Below, piece by piece: positions 8,315 to 17,173 of a stretch of 64,000 bases of DNA (position 1 is its first letter; every line of letters begins with the position of its first letter). Below the pieces are notes generated by a model. That model worked only from the letters and a program-made list of their open reading frames with translations, did no database searches and had not been told where the DNA came from. This DNA comes from an uncultured Caldimonas sp. (GTDB lineage: Bacteria; Pseudomonadota; Gammaproteobacteria; Burkholderiales; Burkholderiaceae): assembly GCF_946480305.1 (NCBI RefSeq), contig NZ_CAMLJQ010000005.1, positions 1 to 64,000 on the forward strand, given 5' to 3'. A program made the position numbers and the translations under genes.

Positions 8315-11068
8315 TCAATCAACCAGTGCGGCAAAACTCGAGTCCCGCCGGGGAGGCTGCAGGCTGGCCACCATGGCCCGGAAGTCTTCGGCCGGCATCG
8401 GCCGCCCGAGCAGGAAGCCCTGTGCCTCGTCGCACCGCAGGCTCTTGAGCTGCTCCAGCTGGTACGGCGTTTCGACGCCCTCCGCGACGATACCCACTTT
8501 GAGGCTGTGGGCCATCGCGATCAATGCGCGCACCAACCGGGTATCGCTGCCGGGGCCGCGCAGCCGCGCGATGAAGGAGCGGTCGATCTTGAACTTGTCG
8601 ACCGGCAGCTCCTGCAGGTACGACAGGCTCGAATAGCCCACGCCGAAATCGTCGATCGCGACGCTGACCCCCAGCGCCCGCAGCCGCTGCAGCGCGAAAG
8701 CCGCCTGCTGCGTGTCGCGCACGACGGCGCTTTCGGTGATCTCGAGCTCCAGCAAGGTGGCCGGCAGGCCGCTGCGCGACAGCGCCTGCGCGACGTGCTC
8801 TATCACTTCCGCCGCCTCCAGTTGCCGGGGCGACAGGTTCACGGCCACGCGCACCGGCCACGGCAGGTGCACCTGCCAGCTCAGCGCCTGCCGGCACGCC
8901 TCGACCAGCGCCCACTCGCCGATCGGCACGATCAGCCCGGTCTCTTCCGCCACCGGGATGAACTCCGCGGGCGACACCAGTTGCCCGCCCCGTCGCCAGC
9001 GCACGAGCGCCTCGGCGCCTACCAGCTGACCGCTGCGGCAATCGAACTGCGGCTGGAAGTGCAGCAGCAGCTCGTTGCGCTCCAGCGCACGGTGCAGGTC
9101 GTTCTCGATCAGCAGGTGGGCGGCGGTGGTCACGTCGCGCTCCGGCGTGAATACCTTGAAGGTGTTGCGGCCTGCTTCCTTCGCGTGGTACATGGCGCTG
9201 TCGGCATGCCGCATCAGGTGGGTCGGGTCGCTGCCCCCTTCCGGGTAGGTGGCCACGCCGACGCTCGCGGTGATGCGCAGCTCGTGCGCACCGGCGATCA
9301 TCGGCGGCACCATCGCAGCGAGGATCTTGCGTGCCACCAGTTCGCAGTCCATCGCGCCCGCCACATGAGGCAGCAGGATCACGAACTCGTCGCCGCCCAT
9401 GCGCGCCACGGTGTCGCTCTGCCGCACCGAGCTGCGCAGCCGGTGCGCCACCTCGCACAGCACCTGGTCGCCCACGTGGTGACCCAGCGTGTCGTTGATG
9501 TTCTTGAAGCGGTCGAGGTCGATGAACAGCAGCGCCATCGGCTCGCGCTCGCGGCGCGCACGCTCCATCGCCACGCCGAGCCGGTCTTCGAGCAGCATGC
9601 GGTTGGGCAGGCCGGTCAGCGCGTCGTGCTGCGCCATGTGCCGGATGCGCTCTTCGGTGCGCCGCCGCTCCGACACGTCACGCACGATGCCGACGAACTG
9701 GTGCTCGTCGCCCAGCCACATCTCGTTGAACGCCACGTCCACCGGGAACTCGGTCCCGTCGCCGCGCAAGCCCGTCGTTTCATGCGCCGAGGAGCCCAAG
9801 GCCGCGCCGAACGAGCCCTCGATGAACTCGCCGATGGGCCGGCCGATCATCTGCTCCTCGGACAAGGCGAACATGCGCTGTGCCGCCGTGTTGGCGCTGC
9901 ACACGATGCCGGCCGCATCGAGCGTCACGATGCCGTCGACGGTGCTGTCGATCACCGTCTTCAGGCGTGAAGCGCTCTCGCGTGCCTCTCGCCCGAAACG
10001 GCGTGCGATCTGCGTGGCGCGCTCGTAGCGCACCGCAAAGCTCATCAACGCCGCAAAGCTCGCCAGCGTGACCAGCACGCCGCCCAACAACACGGCCACC
10101 GGGTACGGCTGCCAGCCGAAGTTGACCGGGGCACGCGCCACCTGCACGCTCCACAGGCGGCCCGCCACCACCATGCCGTGCTCGCGCATGTTCTCGAGGG
10201 CAGGCTGGAAGGCGCCTTCCTCGGGTGCGCTGTCGTACAGGAGGCTGTGCGCTGCCGCGGGCTCGTCGACCTCGTACTGGATGGGGCCGGCGTCCTCCAC
10301 CCTCACGCGATAACCCTGCAGCGCTTCCGGCAGCACCTCGGCCATCACGTTGACGGCACGGAACACGCCCGATATCTGCCCGACGTACGCCGCACGGCGC
10401 TGCTCCACGTTCTGCAGCGGCATACCGGGGCGGTAGACCGGCAGGCGCATCACGATGCCCGTGTCGCCCTGCAGCAGCACCACCGGGGCGGAGGCCACCG
10501 GCTCGCCGCCATCGCGCGCACGGCGCGCGGTCTCTCCATGTTCGGGGCTGCCCATGCTGTCGAAACCGAGCGACACCTCGTTGCCGGCCAACGGCTCGCA
10601 GTACGCCACCGGCAGGTATTCGGACCGGTCGCCCAGCGGGTGAACCGTGAAATGCGGATACCCCTCGTCGCGCAGGCTGTGGTCGGCACGCATGCGCTGC
10701 TGAAACGATTCCTTCTCCGCGTGCGCGACGAGCGGCGAATACTGCACCGCCAACACGCCCTGGTAGCGTGAATACACGTTCATCGCCGCGAAGTGCTGCT
10801 GAAACTCCCGGCGCGTGACCTGTTCGCTGGACTGGAACAGGCTCTGGAAGCTCACCAGCAGGTCGGTGTAGCGACCGAAGCGCTCGTCGATCACCACCGC
10901 GGTGCGCAACGAGAACTCGTCGAGCGCGGCATCGGACTGCTCGCGCAACTGCTCGACCGACGACCGCCACAGGAACAGCGCGCCCGACAGGCCGACGCAC
11001 AGCAGTGCCCAGGCCAATGCCTTGTAGGCATTGCCCCGCCGAGGCAGCTGCTCCAGTGAACCGTCCAC
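8315..11068 (-). CDS. CHASE-PAS-GGDEF-EAL membrane sensor
   Basis: A 917-residue protein if translation begins at the GTG at 11066-11068, which has an AAAGGG site 7 nt upstream. The frame is open much further upstream but overlaps the permease gene, so the long version is rejected. Layout: transmembrane segment near 17-35, CHASE (about 50-280), transmembrane segment near 300-322, one PAS (about 350-465), GGDEF motif near residue 558 and EAL motif near 686. All recognisable catalytic motifs of both output domains are intact. It shares long identical stretches with the 4978-8238 protein, notably the PVDKFKIDR region and the PAS DSTVDGIVT motif, and differs mainly by lacking the second PAS. Confidence 0.92.
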   Translation of the reverse strand: MDGSLEQLPRRGNAYKALAWALLCVGLSGALFLWRSSVEQLREQSDAALDEFSLRTAVVIDERFGRYTDLLVSFQSLFQSSEQVTRREFQQHFAAMNVYSRYQGVLAVQYSPLVAHAEKESFQQRMRADHSLRDEGYPHFTVHPLGDRSEYLPVAYCEPLAGNEVSLGFDSMGSPEHGETARRARDGGEPVASAPVVLLQGDTGIVMRLPVYRPGMPLQNVEQRRAAYVGQISGVFRAVNVMAEVLPEALQGYRVRVEDAGPIQYEVDEPAAAHSLLYDSAPEEGAFQPALENMREHGMVVAGRLWSVQVARAPVNFGWQPYPVAVLLGGVLVTLASFAALMSFAVRYERATQIARRFGREARESASRLKTVIDSTVDGIVTLDAAGIVCSANTAAQRMFALSEEQMIGRPIGEFIEGSFGAALGSSAHETTGLRGDGTEFPVDVAFNEMWLGDEHQFVGIVRDVSERRRTEERIRHMAQHDALTGLPNRMLLEDRLGVAMERARREREPMALLFIDLDRFKNINDTLGHHVGDQVLCEVAHRLRSSVRQSDTVARMGGDEFVILLPHVAGAMDCELVARKILAAMVPPMIAGAHELRITASVGVATYPEGGSDPTHLMRHADSAMYHAKEAGRNTFKVFTPERDVTTAAHLLIENDLHRALERNELLLHFQPQFDCRSGQLVGAEALVRWRRGGQLVSPAEFIPVAEETGLIVPIGEWALVEACRQALSWQVHLPWPVRVAVNLSPRQLEAAEVIEHVAQALSRSGLPATLLELEITESAVVRDTQQAAFALQRLRALGVSVAIDDFGVGYSSLSYLQELPVDKFKIDRSFIARLRGPGSDTRLVRALIAMAHSLKVGIVAEGVETPYQLEQLKSLRCDEAQGFLLGRPMPAEDFRAMVASLQPPRRDSSFAALVD

Positions 11069-11172
11069 GCTCTGACCCTTTCTGGTGCACCCGCGGCAAA
11101 GCTGCCGCGAGCACGGCCTAGGCGTGTATTCGGCGCTGCAGCGCCAAAGTTGAGAGCGGTTGGGGGAAATGC

Positions 11173-12774
11173 TCAGCGCGAGCGCATCGCGCGGGACAAC
11201 AGCACGACCGGCAGCAGGCCCACGAGCACGATCGCGAGCGACGGCAGCGCCGCCTCGCCCAGCCTTTCGTCCTTGGCCAGCTGGTAGGCCACCACCGCGA
11301 GGGTGTCGCTGTTGAACGGCCGCAGCACATAAGTGGCCGGCAGCTCTTTCATCACGTCGACGAACACCAGCAGCGCCGCCGCCAGTGCCGAGCGGCGCAG
11401 CAACGGCAGGTGCACGCCGAGGAGCAGCCTCCAGCGCGGCGTGCCGAGCATGCGCGCGGACTCGTCGAGTGTGTGCGGTATGCGCGCATAACCCGATTCG
11501 ACCGACTGCAGCGCCACCGCCGAAAAACGCACGAGGTAGGCATACATCAGCCCGAACAGCGTGCCCGTGACCACGGCCGCCGCCCCGCTGCCGGGCCAAG
11601 CCGCCTGCAGCCAGCCCGCGGGCAACAGGATGCCCACCGCGATCACGGCACCCGGCACCGCATAGCCCAGCGACGCGACGCGGGCCGCGAAACGCAGCCC
11701 CGGGCGCGGCCTGAGGCGCAGCGCAAACGCCAGCACCAGCGCGAGTGCCGCCGCGAGCAGCGCCGCGAGCCCGGCGAGCTTGAAGCTCGTCCATGCCCAC
11801 TGGCCGAAGCGGCCCCACGGCACGCCGAACTCCGAATGCTGCGCCTCGCCCCACAGCAGGTGCAGCAGGACAGCCACCGGCAACACGAAGCCCAATACCA
11901 CCGGCACGCCGCACACCCCCCATGCCAACCAGCGACGCCCGCCCTGCAGCTGGGAAGGACGCGCCTCCTGGCTGCTCGACACGCCCCCGCGCCCGGTCGC
12001 AAAGCGCAGCCGCTGCTGCGCGCGATGCTCGAACCACAGCAGCAGCGCCACCACCGCCAGCAGCACGGTGGCCAGCTGCGCCGCCGCCAGCCGATCGTCC
12101 ATCGACAGCCAGGCCTTGTAGATGCCCGTGGTGAACGTGGTCAGCCCGAAGTACGACCCCACGCCATAGTCGGCCAGCGTCTCCATCAAGGCCAGCGCCA
12201 CGCCGGCCGCCAGCGCCGGTCGCGCCAGTGGCAAGGCCACCTGCCGCACGCGCCGCACCGTGCCGGCCCCCAGCAGCCGCGCGGCCTCCATCAGGTGCAC
12301 GCCCCGTTCGCTGAGCGCGGCGCGCGTCAGCAGATAGACGTACGGGTACAAGCAGAAGATGAACATCGGCACCGCGCCGCCCAGGCTGCGCACGTCGGGC
12401 AGCACCGCACCTTCCATGCCCGTCATGGCGCGCACCGCCGTTTGCAGCGGCCCGCTGTACTGCAGGAAGTCGGTGTAGGCATACGCCATCACATAAGCCG
12501 GCATCGCCAGCGGCAACAGCAGCGCCCACTCGAAGAAGCGCCGGCCGGGAAAGTCGAACAGCGTCACGGTGGCGGCCGTCACGCCCCCGACCGCCGCCAC
12601 GCCGAGTGCGACGAAGGCCGACAGCAGAAACGACGTCCACGCGTACCCCGGCAGCACCGTGCCGAGTTGATGCGCGAGCACCGCATAGCTGTTCTCGTCC
12701 AGCGCCGCCCACGAGCCGAGCACGCCCAGCACCGGCAAGGCGAGCAGGAGGGTGAAAAACGTGATCAAACGCAT
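11173..12774 (-). CDS. Fe3+-type ABC transporter permease (FbpB/SfuB-like, fused double permease)
   Basis: A 533-residue polytopic inner-membrane protein with about 12 predicted helices and two copies of the permease 'EAA' loop, one reading EAARLLGAG followed by LPLARPALAAG near residue 185 and the second near 440 (SARMLGTP). This two-in-one layout is typical of FbpB/SfuB/HitB permeases that import ferric iron delivered by a periplasmic binding protein. No binding protein or ATPase gene is adjacent. A matching FbpC-like ATPase lies at 19872-20966, so the transporter genes are split. The AT-rich patch just upstream (about 12850-12880) could hold an iron-responsive site but I could not align it convincingly to a Fur box. 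Confidence 0.85.
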   Translation of the reverse strand: MRLITFFTLLLALPVLGVLGSWAALDENSYAVLAHQLGTVLPGYAWTSFLLSAFVALGVAAVGGVTAATVTLFDFPGRRFFEWALLLPLAMPAYVMAYAYTDFLQYSGPLQTAVRAMTGMEGAVLPDVRSLGGAVPMFIFCLYPYVYLLTRAALSERGVHLMEAARLLGAGTVRRVRQVALPLARPALAAGVALALMETLADYGVGSYFGLTTFTTGIYKAWLSMDDRLAAAQLATVLLAVVALLLWFEHRAQQRLRFATGRGGVSSSQEARPSQLQGGRRWLAWGVCGVPVVLGFVLPVAVLLHLLWGEAQHSEFGVPWGRFGQWAWTSFKLAGLAALLAAALALVLAFALRLRPRPGLRFAARVASLGYAVPGAVIAVGILLPAGWLQAAWPGSGAAAVVTGTLFGLMYAYLVRFSAVALQSVESGYARIPHTLDESARMLGTPRWRLLLGVHLPLLRRSALAAALLVFVDVMKELPATYVLRPFNSDTLAVVAYQLAKDERLGEAALPSLAIVLVGLLPVVLLSRAMRSR

Positions 12775-12961
12775 GGCGCGGGCATTCGCGGAACTGCAGG
12801 GGCGCCAGCGTGAGGGACAGCGGGGCGTCCTGGCTTGAGGAGCGTCAAGGGAATCTAAATGAGAAAGGTATGCATTTTCGCTGGAAAGTCGGGATGGGGT
12901 GCATCAACGGCCTCGGGCCAGGGGACGGCGATGCAGCGGCGTCGCCGGCCGCACAGGTTCA

Positions 12962-13252
12962 TCACGCTCCCCCGCAGTTCGCGCCCGCTTTCGCGCCGGC
13001 GGGGCCGCACCCACAGTCGCTCGACTTCTGCGGCCCAGCCGGGATCGCGCACGCACGGCGGCGGCGCCGGACATGCCAGACCGCTGCCGCCATCGCGCCG
13101 AGCGCGAGCGCGGCGAGCGCCAGGGGCCATCCCCCCGCCACACCCAGCACGCCGGAAACGGCCAGGCCACCGATCATCGGCAGCGCCAAGGGGATTGCGC
13201 AACACGCGGCGCATGCAGCGCCAACGCCCAGCAGGGCCAGCAAAGGTCTCAT
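12962..13252 (-). CDS. small Cys-rich membrane protein, candidate heavy-metal (mercury-type) transport protein
   Basis: A 96-residue protein with two or three hydrophobic helices. The first carries a CAACCAIP cluster reminiscent of the paired Cys in the first helix of MerT/MerC-type proteins, and the short hydrophilic tail contains Cys in a DCGCGP context plus a final NCGG. An AAGGA site precedes the ATG by 7 nt. It is transcribed away from a MerR-family gene with an operator-like dyad between them, the usual layout for a metal-resistance target gene. The metal is not established by sequence: mercury is the best guess from the Cys pattern, but copper or another soft metal is possible. Confidence 0.75.
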   Translation of the reverse strand: MRPLLALLGVGAACAACCAIPLALPMIGGLAVSGVLGVAGGWPLALAALALGAMAAAVWHVRRRRRACAIPAGPQKSSDCGCGPAGAKAGANCGGA

Positions 13253-13302
13253 CGTGTGTCCTTGTTCCAGGGTTTGACAGCGGGCGACCGCCCGTACACT
13301 GG

Positions 13303-13333
13303 ACTGTGAGACCTCAAGTCACTTGAGATGCAA
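13303..13333 (-). promoter_or_regulatory. MerR-type promoter/operator with SoxR-box-like dyad
   Basis: A near-perfect dyad, ACCTCAAGTCACTTGAGAT, occupies 13311-13329. Read on the minus strand it lies in a 19-bp spacer between a TTGCAT -35 candidate (13328-13333) and a weak -10 candidate (13303-13308). Long-spacer promoters with the dyad in the spacer are the hallmark of MerR-family activation, and the half-site resembles the SoxR box. It would drive the Cys-rich membrane protein gene. A plus-strand TTGACA (13274-13279) and TACACT (13295-13300) pair could drive the regulator itself. Confidence 0.55.
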
Positions 13334-13344
13334 GGGGTGGGCAG

Positions 13345-13836
13345 ATGAAAAATTCAGGCGCGGAGGGGCCGGTCACCATCGGTGTGCTGGCCGAGCAGAC
13401 GGGCGTGAACGTGCCGACGATCCGCTACTACGAAGAGATCGGCCTCATTCCACCGGCGCAGCGGCGGCCGAGCGGTCATCGGGTGTATGGCCCGGCCGCG
13501 CAGGAGCTGCTCACGTTCATCCGCAGTTGCCGCGACTTCGGTTTCTCGATCGAACAGGTGCGTGCGCTCGTGTCGTTGACGCGCGACGCGGGGCGGGACT
13601 GCGTGGAGGCACGCGACATCGCGCAGCGGCACCTCGACGAGGTACGCAACAAGTTGACCGAACTTCGCGCGCTGGAGCGCAGCCTGGCGCGGTTCGTCAC
13701 GTCATGCACGACCGCGTGCGTCGGCGGGCCCGCCCCCAAGTGCACGATCCTCAAAGACCTGGGCAGGGCCGCAGCAGCGACGGCAGCGCCGTCCGCGTGC
13801 TGCCAGCCATCGGGTATCAGCGCGGCTGGAACGTGA
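13345..13836 (+). CDS. MerR-family metal-responsive transcriptional regulator
   Basis: A 163-residue regulator with an N-terminal winged helix (about 11-80; includes TIRYYEEIGLI), a dimerisation helix and a C-terminal Cys loop. Three Cys positions fit the metal-sensing MerR/ZntR/PbrR group: a Cys in GRDCVEARDIA at the start of the dimer helix, and a pair in a CTTACVGG-to-KCTIL loop. A further CC lies near the C-terminus. MerR itself binds Hg(II) with three Cys at equivalent places. An AAGGGG site lies 7 nt before the ATG. It is divergent from the Cys-rich membrane protein with the dyad between them, so it probably controls that gene. Confidence 0.88.
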   Translation: MKNSGAEGPVTIGVLAEQTGVNVPTIRYYEEIGLIPPAQRRPSGHRVYGPAAQELLTFIRSCRDFGFSIEQVRALVSLTRDAGRDCVEARDIAQRHLDEVRNKLTELRALERSLARFVTSCTTACVGGPAPKCTILKDLGRAAAATAAPSACCQPSGISAAGT

Positions 13837-13928
13837 TGTTGCCCATGCCCGCCGGTGCGCCCGCAATACACGCGTCGTGCCGTGAGGCTGGCGTGATGAG
13901 CGAGCCTGAGCGCAGGACTCCCCGGCTT

Positions 13929-14129
13929 TCAGTCGAGGGCGGAGTCGAGCAACCCGTTCCAGCCCTCGATTTCGTCGTCCACCGCCCGCTCGGGCAGTTC
14001 CTTGCCTGCGCGGTCCGACCACAAGGCCGCCGCCATGTCCGCAGCCTCGTCCTTGCTGAACGAAGGCCGGACGCGTTGCAACCGCGCCTTCGCGCGCGCG
14101 ATCCAAGCCTCTCGATCCAGCACATCCAT
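13929..14129 (-). CDS. small hypothetical protein
   Basis: A 66-residue soluble, acidic protein starting MDVLDREAWIARAKARLQ, with a GGGAG site 8 nt before the ATG. It is probably helical. I recognise no domain. The frame stays open upstream to 14291 but that extension is Cys- and His-rich without a plausible start, so the short version is preferred. It lies between the MerR gene and a stand-alone receiver gene, tail to tail with the former. Confidence 0.55.
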   Translation of the reverse strand: MDVLDREAWIARAKARLQRVRPSFSKDEAADMAAALWSDRAGKELPERAVDDEIEGWNGLLDSALD

Positions 14130-14236
14130 GATTCGGCTCCCGTCGACATGTGCACTGTGGTGACGGCACGTGACGGTTGCATGACAGTGGCGCGCGCCTG
14201 GGGCGCCTGCTTGCGGCGGGGCCGCGAACGGAAAGG

Positions 14237-14662
14237 CTAACGAAGATCCCCGGCTCGGGCAGAGGCGGCCGGCGCATGCGTGCGCAACCAAAGCAGCAGC
14301 CCTGCCAGGTCATGCGACGAAATCGGCTTGCCGATGACCTGGTCGAACCCCGCCGCGCGACACGCCTCCAGCATGTCGGCGTCGGCAGCGGCGGCGGTCA
14401 GCGCCACGAGGCGCGGCTGCTCGGCGCCCAGTTCCGCGCGGATTCTTCTGGCCAGCTCCAGCCCGTCGATGCCGGGCATGCGGATGTCCAGGATGGCGAG
14501 GTCCGGCTTGCTCTCGATGATGAGTCGATGCCCGGCGTGCCCGTCATAGGCCGCATACGGCCGGTAATTCAGCAGCGACAGCAGCGCGACCAGCGTGTCG
14601 GCTCCGTCCCGGTTGTCGTCGACCACCACGATGGTGCGGCCATGTTCATCGTCCATGTGCAT
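14237..14662 (-). CDS. stand-alone receiver-domain response regulator
   Basis: A 141-residue CheY-like protein. The acidic pair is in VVVDDNRDGADT, the phospho-acceptor Asp is in LAILDIRMPG, the conserved Thr is in LVALTAA and the Lys is in IGKPIS, so every phosphotransfer residue is present. No output domain follows; the protein ends in a short Ala/Arg-rich tail. The closest relatives by pattern are receivers found with hybrid histidine kinases, but no kinase is adjacent. A second ATG six bases downstream is an equally possible start. Confidence 0.85.
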   Translation of the reverse strand: MHMDDEHGRTIVVVDDNRDGADTLVALLSLLNYRPYAAYDGHAGHRLIIESKPDLAILDIRMPGIDGLELARRIRAELGAEQPRLVALTAAAADADMLEACRAAGFDQVIGKPISSHDLAGLLLWLRTHAPAASARAGDLR

Positions 14663-14730
14663 AGCGACGCAAGTGTCGTTCCCAGTAGGCCCGCATCACC
14701 TGTGGGCTGAAGGTTGGCTGAACATCGAGC

Positions 14731-14967
14731 TCAGCAGCGGCCCGAGCGTCGACTGCGCGGTTGCAGCTTGTCGAGCTCGGCGAGCTGCTGCTTCAGCAGG
14801 AGCACCAAGGTGCGCGCATGTTCTACCGGCAGGCGCAGGCAGCTGCTCGGTGCAAGGTCATCACGCGCCTGGCGCGGCGACACCAAGGCGTCGGCGGCAA
14901 GTTCGATCACGCCCTTGTCGTGCTTTACCGATTTGAGGCGCTGCACGTCGATGTCGTAAGTCTTCAC
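14731..14967 (-). CDS. small hypothetical protein
   Basis: A 78-residue basic protein beginning at a GTG (14965-14967) with a strong AGGAGA site. It reads VKTYDIDVQRLKSVKHDKG at its start and has a Leu-rich helix near its end (LVLLLKQQLAEL). The start is chosen because the ribosome site is good and the frame upstream overlaps the regulator gene on the other strand. I do not recognise a family. Confidence 0.55.
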   Translation of the reverse strand: MKTYDIDVQRLKSVKHDKGVIELAADALVSPRQARDDLAPSSCLRLPVEHARTLVLLLKQQLAELDKLQPRSRRSGRC

Positions 14968-15081
14968 AGGCTGTCTCCTGGAATGAGGCAAGAGCGCATT
15001 GTCGGTCCAGCACGAGCCGCCCCGCCGACGCGATTGCACGCGCTTGCACGGAGGCAGTGGGCGGCGGTAGCCTCGCGCCCG

Positions 15082-16305
15082 ATGGATTCCCTGCTCACTG
15101 CCGCCGCACGCGCCCTGGCCTCGGGCGACACCTTGGGCGCGCTCAAACGCGTTTCGCTGCGCACCGATCCGCCGGCCCTGGCCTTGCGCGGCATTGCGAT
15201 GGCGCGCCTGGGCGAACTGGTGCGCGCCCGCGAACTGCTGCGGCAGGCCGCGCGCGGCTTCGGTGCCCACGAAGAGCTGGCGCGTGCCCGCTGCGTGGTG
15301 GCCGAAGCCGAAGTGGCACTGGCCATGCGGGACGTCGCCGGCTCGCCGCGCTCGCTGGCGGCAGCAGCCGCCGCGCTGGAAGCGCGTGCCGACCGTGCCA
15401 ACGCGGTCCATGCACGGCTGCTCGCGGTGCGGCGCCTGCTGCTGCTGGGCCGGCTCGTTGAAGCAGCCGAGCTGCTCGGCGAGCTGGACCTGCAAGGCCT
15501 GCCCGCGGCCCTCACCGCCGTGGCGGCCTCTGCCTCGGCGGAACTGGCGCTGCGTTCGATGCAACCCGATGCAGCCAAAGCGGCACTGGCCCGCGCACAC
15601 GAAGCGGCCGTGCGTTCCGGTGTGACTGCGCTCCTGGCCGAGGTGGACGAGGCCCGTGCTGCGCTGGAGCGCCCGGCCGCACGGTGCCTGCAGGCAGGCG
15701 CCGAGCACATGCTGCGGCTCGACGAGGTCGCCGCGCTGCGAACCTCCGGCGCGTTGGTGGTCGACGCGTGCCGGCGCGGCGTGAGCATGGGCGACCGGTG
15801 GCTCTCGCTCGCGCGGCGGCCGGTGCTGTTCGCGTTGGCACGCGCGCTGGCCGAAGCATGGCCGGCCGATGTCGACCGTCATGCCTTGATCGCCGGCGCC
15901 TTCCGCACACGCCATCCCAACGAAACGCACCGGGCACGTCTGCGCGTCGAGATCGGCCGGCTGCGGGCCCTGGTGGCAGGCGTGGCCGGCATCGAGGCCA
16001 CGGCACGAGGCTTCGCGCTCAAGCCGCACGAGGGGCGCGAGGTGGCGGTGCTCGTTCCTCCCATCGAGGGCGAGCAGGCGGCATTGGTGGCGCTGCTGGC
16101 CGACGGCGCGGCGTGGTCCACCTCGGCCCTGGCGCTGGCGTTGGGGGCCAGCCAGCGCACCGTGCAACGCGCGCTGGCAGAGCTCGAAGCGGCGGGCGAG
16201 GTGCGCGCCATCGGACGCGCCCGTGCAAAACGCTGGCTGGCGCCGCCGCCCGCCGGATTCACGACGATCTTGTTACTCCCTGCCACCCTGCCGGTTGAGG
16301 GATAG
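15082..16305 (+). CDS. HTH transcriptional regulator with helical repeat region
   Basis: A 407-residue Ala-rich protein. The first 250 residues are helical repeats resembling TPR or an Ala-rich scaffold, a middle part (about 255-320) is winged-helix-like, and the C-terminus (about 345-390) has a clear winged-helix: STSALALALGASQRTVQRAL followed by an EAAGEVRAIGRARAKRW wing. It stands directly before a beta-propeller gene and a DUF899 gene on the same strand, 42 bp ahead of the first, so it may control them. The frame is open upstream to 14761, but this ATG places the start after the opposite-strand small gene and near the first plausible protein segment. Confidence 0.75.
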   Translation: MDSLLTAAARALASGDTLGALKRVSLRTDPPALALRGIAMARLGELVRARELLRQAARGFGAHEELARARCVVAEAEVALAMRDVAGSPRSLAAAAAALEARADRANAVHARLLAVRRLLLLGRLVEAAELLGELDLQGLPAALTAVAASASAELALRSMQPDAAKAALARAHEAAVRSGVTALLAEVDEARAALERPAARCLQAGAEHMLRLDEVAALRTSGALVVDACRRGVSMGDRWLSLARRPVLFALARALAEAWPADVDRHALIAGAFRTRHPNETHRARLRVEIGRLRALVAGVAGIEATARGFALKPHEGREVAVLVPPIEGEQAALVALLADGAAWSTSALALALGASQRTVQRALAELEAAGEVRAIGRARAKRWLAPPPAGFTTILLLPATLPVEG

Positions 16306-16347
16306 TCGTTGCACGGCGCCGATGCAATGCGCCACGAGGAACCCGAC

Positions 16348-17025
16348 ATGAACCGCAAGATTGCTCCCGACAGCGCCCAACCCTCCGTCCGCCCCGCAGA
16401 GATCGTGCGCGAGTACGGCCCGTTTGCCGACGCGGACCGCATCAACGGCGTCACGCACGACGGTCACCATGTGTGGGCGGCCACCGGCACGCGACTGGTC
16501 GCGTTCGAGCCCGGCAACGGCGAACCGGCCCGCACGCTCGAATGCGCCTGCGATGCGGGCACGGCCTTCGACGGCACCCACCTGTACCAGATCGCGGAGG
16601 CCCGCATCGACAAGATCGACCCCTCCACCGGCCGCGTGCTCGCCTCCATCCCCGCCCCGGGGCATGGCAGCGATTCCGGGCTCGCGTGGGCCGAAGGCAG
16701 CCTGTGGGTGGGGCAGTACCGTGACCGCAAGATCCACCAGATCGACCCCGCCACCGGCGCCGTGCTGCGCACCATCGAGTCCAACCGCTTCGTCACCGGC
16801 GTCACGTGGGTGGACGGCGAACTCTGGCACGGCACCTGGGAAGGCGACGAAAGCGACATCCGCCGCATCGACCCGCGCAGCGGCGAGGTGCTCGAACGGC
16901 TCGCCATGCCGGAAGGCACCGGCGTCAGCGGGCTCGAGTCCGACGGCGGCGAACTCTTCTACTGCGGTGGCGGCATGAGCGGCAAGGTCCGCGCCGTGCG
17001 GCGCCGCCCCACCCCACGCTCGTAG
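16348..17025 (+). CDS. Vgb/NHL-like beta-propeller protein
   Basis: A 225-residue protein made of repeated blades of about 40 residues with recurring W-x-A/G-T, ID-P-x-TG and 'G-x-LWVGQYRDRKIHQID' type motifs, as in streptogramin-lyase-like (Vgb) and glutaminyl-cyclase-like propellers. No signal peptide is obvious, so it is probably cytoplasmic. A GAGGAA site 6 nt upstream fixes the ATG at 16348 rather than the in-frame ATG at 16309. The substrate is unknown. It is co-directional with the HTH regulator before it and the DUF899 gene after it. Confidence 0.75.
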   Translation: MNRKIAPDSAQPSVRPAEIVREYGPFADADRINGVTHDGHHVWAATGTRLVAFEPGNGEPARTLECACDAGTAFDGTHLYQIAEARIDKIDPSTGRVLASIPAPGHGSDSGLAWAEGSLWVGQYRDRKIHQIDPATGAVLRTIESNRFVTGVTWVDGELWHGTWEGDESDIRRIDPRSGEVLERLAMPEGTGVSGLESDGGELFYCGGGMSGKVRAVRRRPTPRS

Positions 17026-17173
17026 CCGCGCGACAAGGCCCGCACGGACCACTTCGCGAGCCGCGGCCCGGGCCGACTCCGTTTCCCGATCGAAGACGAA
17101 CGCACCGCCCGCACGGCGGCCGGCGGTGCATTGCCACGACCCCAACCGGCTCAAGCAGCCAAGGAGCACACCC

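Noticed and set aside
8315..12712. A very long minus-strand frame joining the third GGDEF-EAL protein to sequence antiparallel in frame with the permease gene
   Set aside because: The upstream half overlaps the clear FbpB-like permease in another frame and is low-complexity Gly/Arg/Ala. A GTG with a good AAAGGG site at 11068 gives a complete CHASE-type protein.
12842..12885. Possible Fur box upstream of the iron permease
   Set aside because: The AT-rich patch has only 5-bp matching arms and does not align to the 19-bp consensus.
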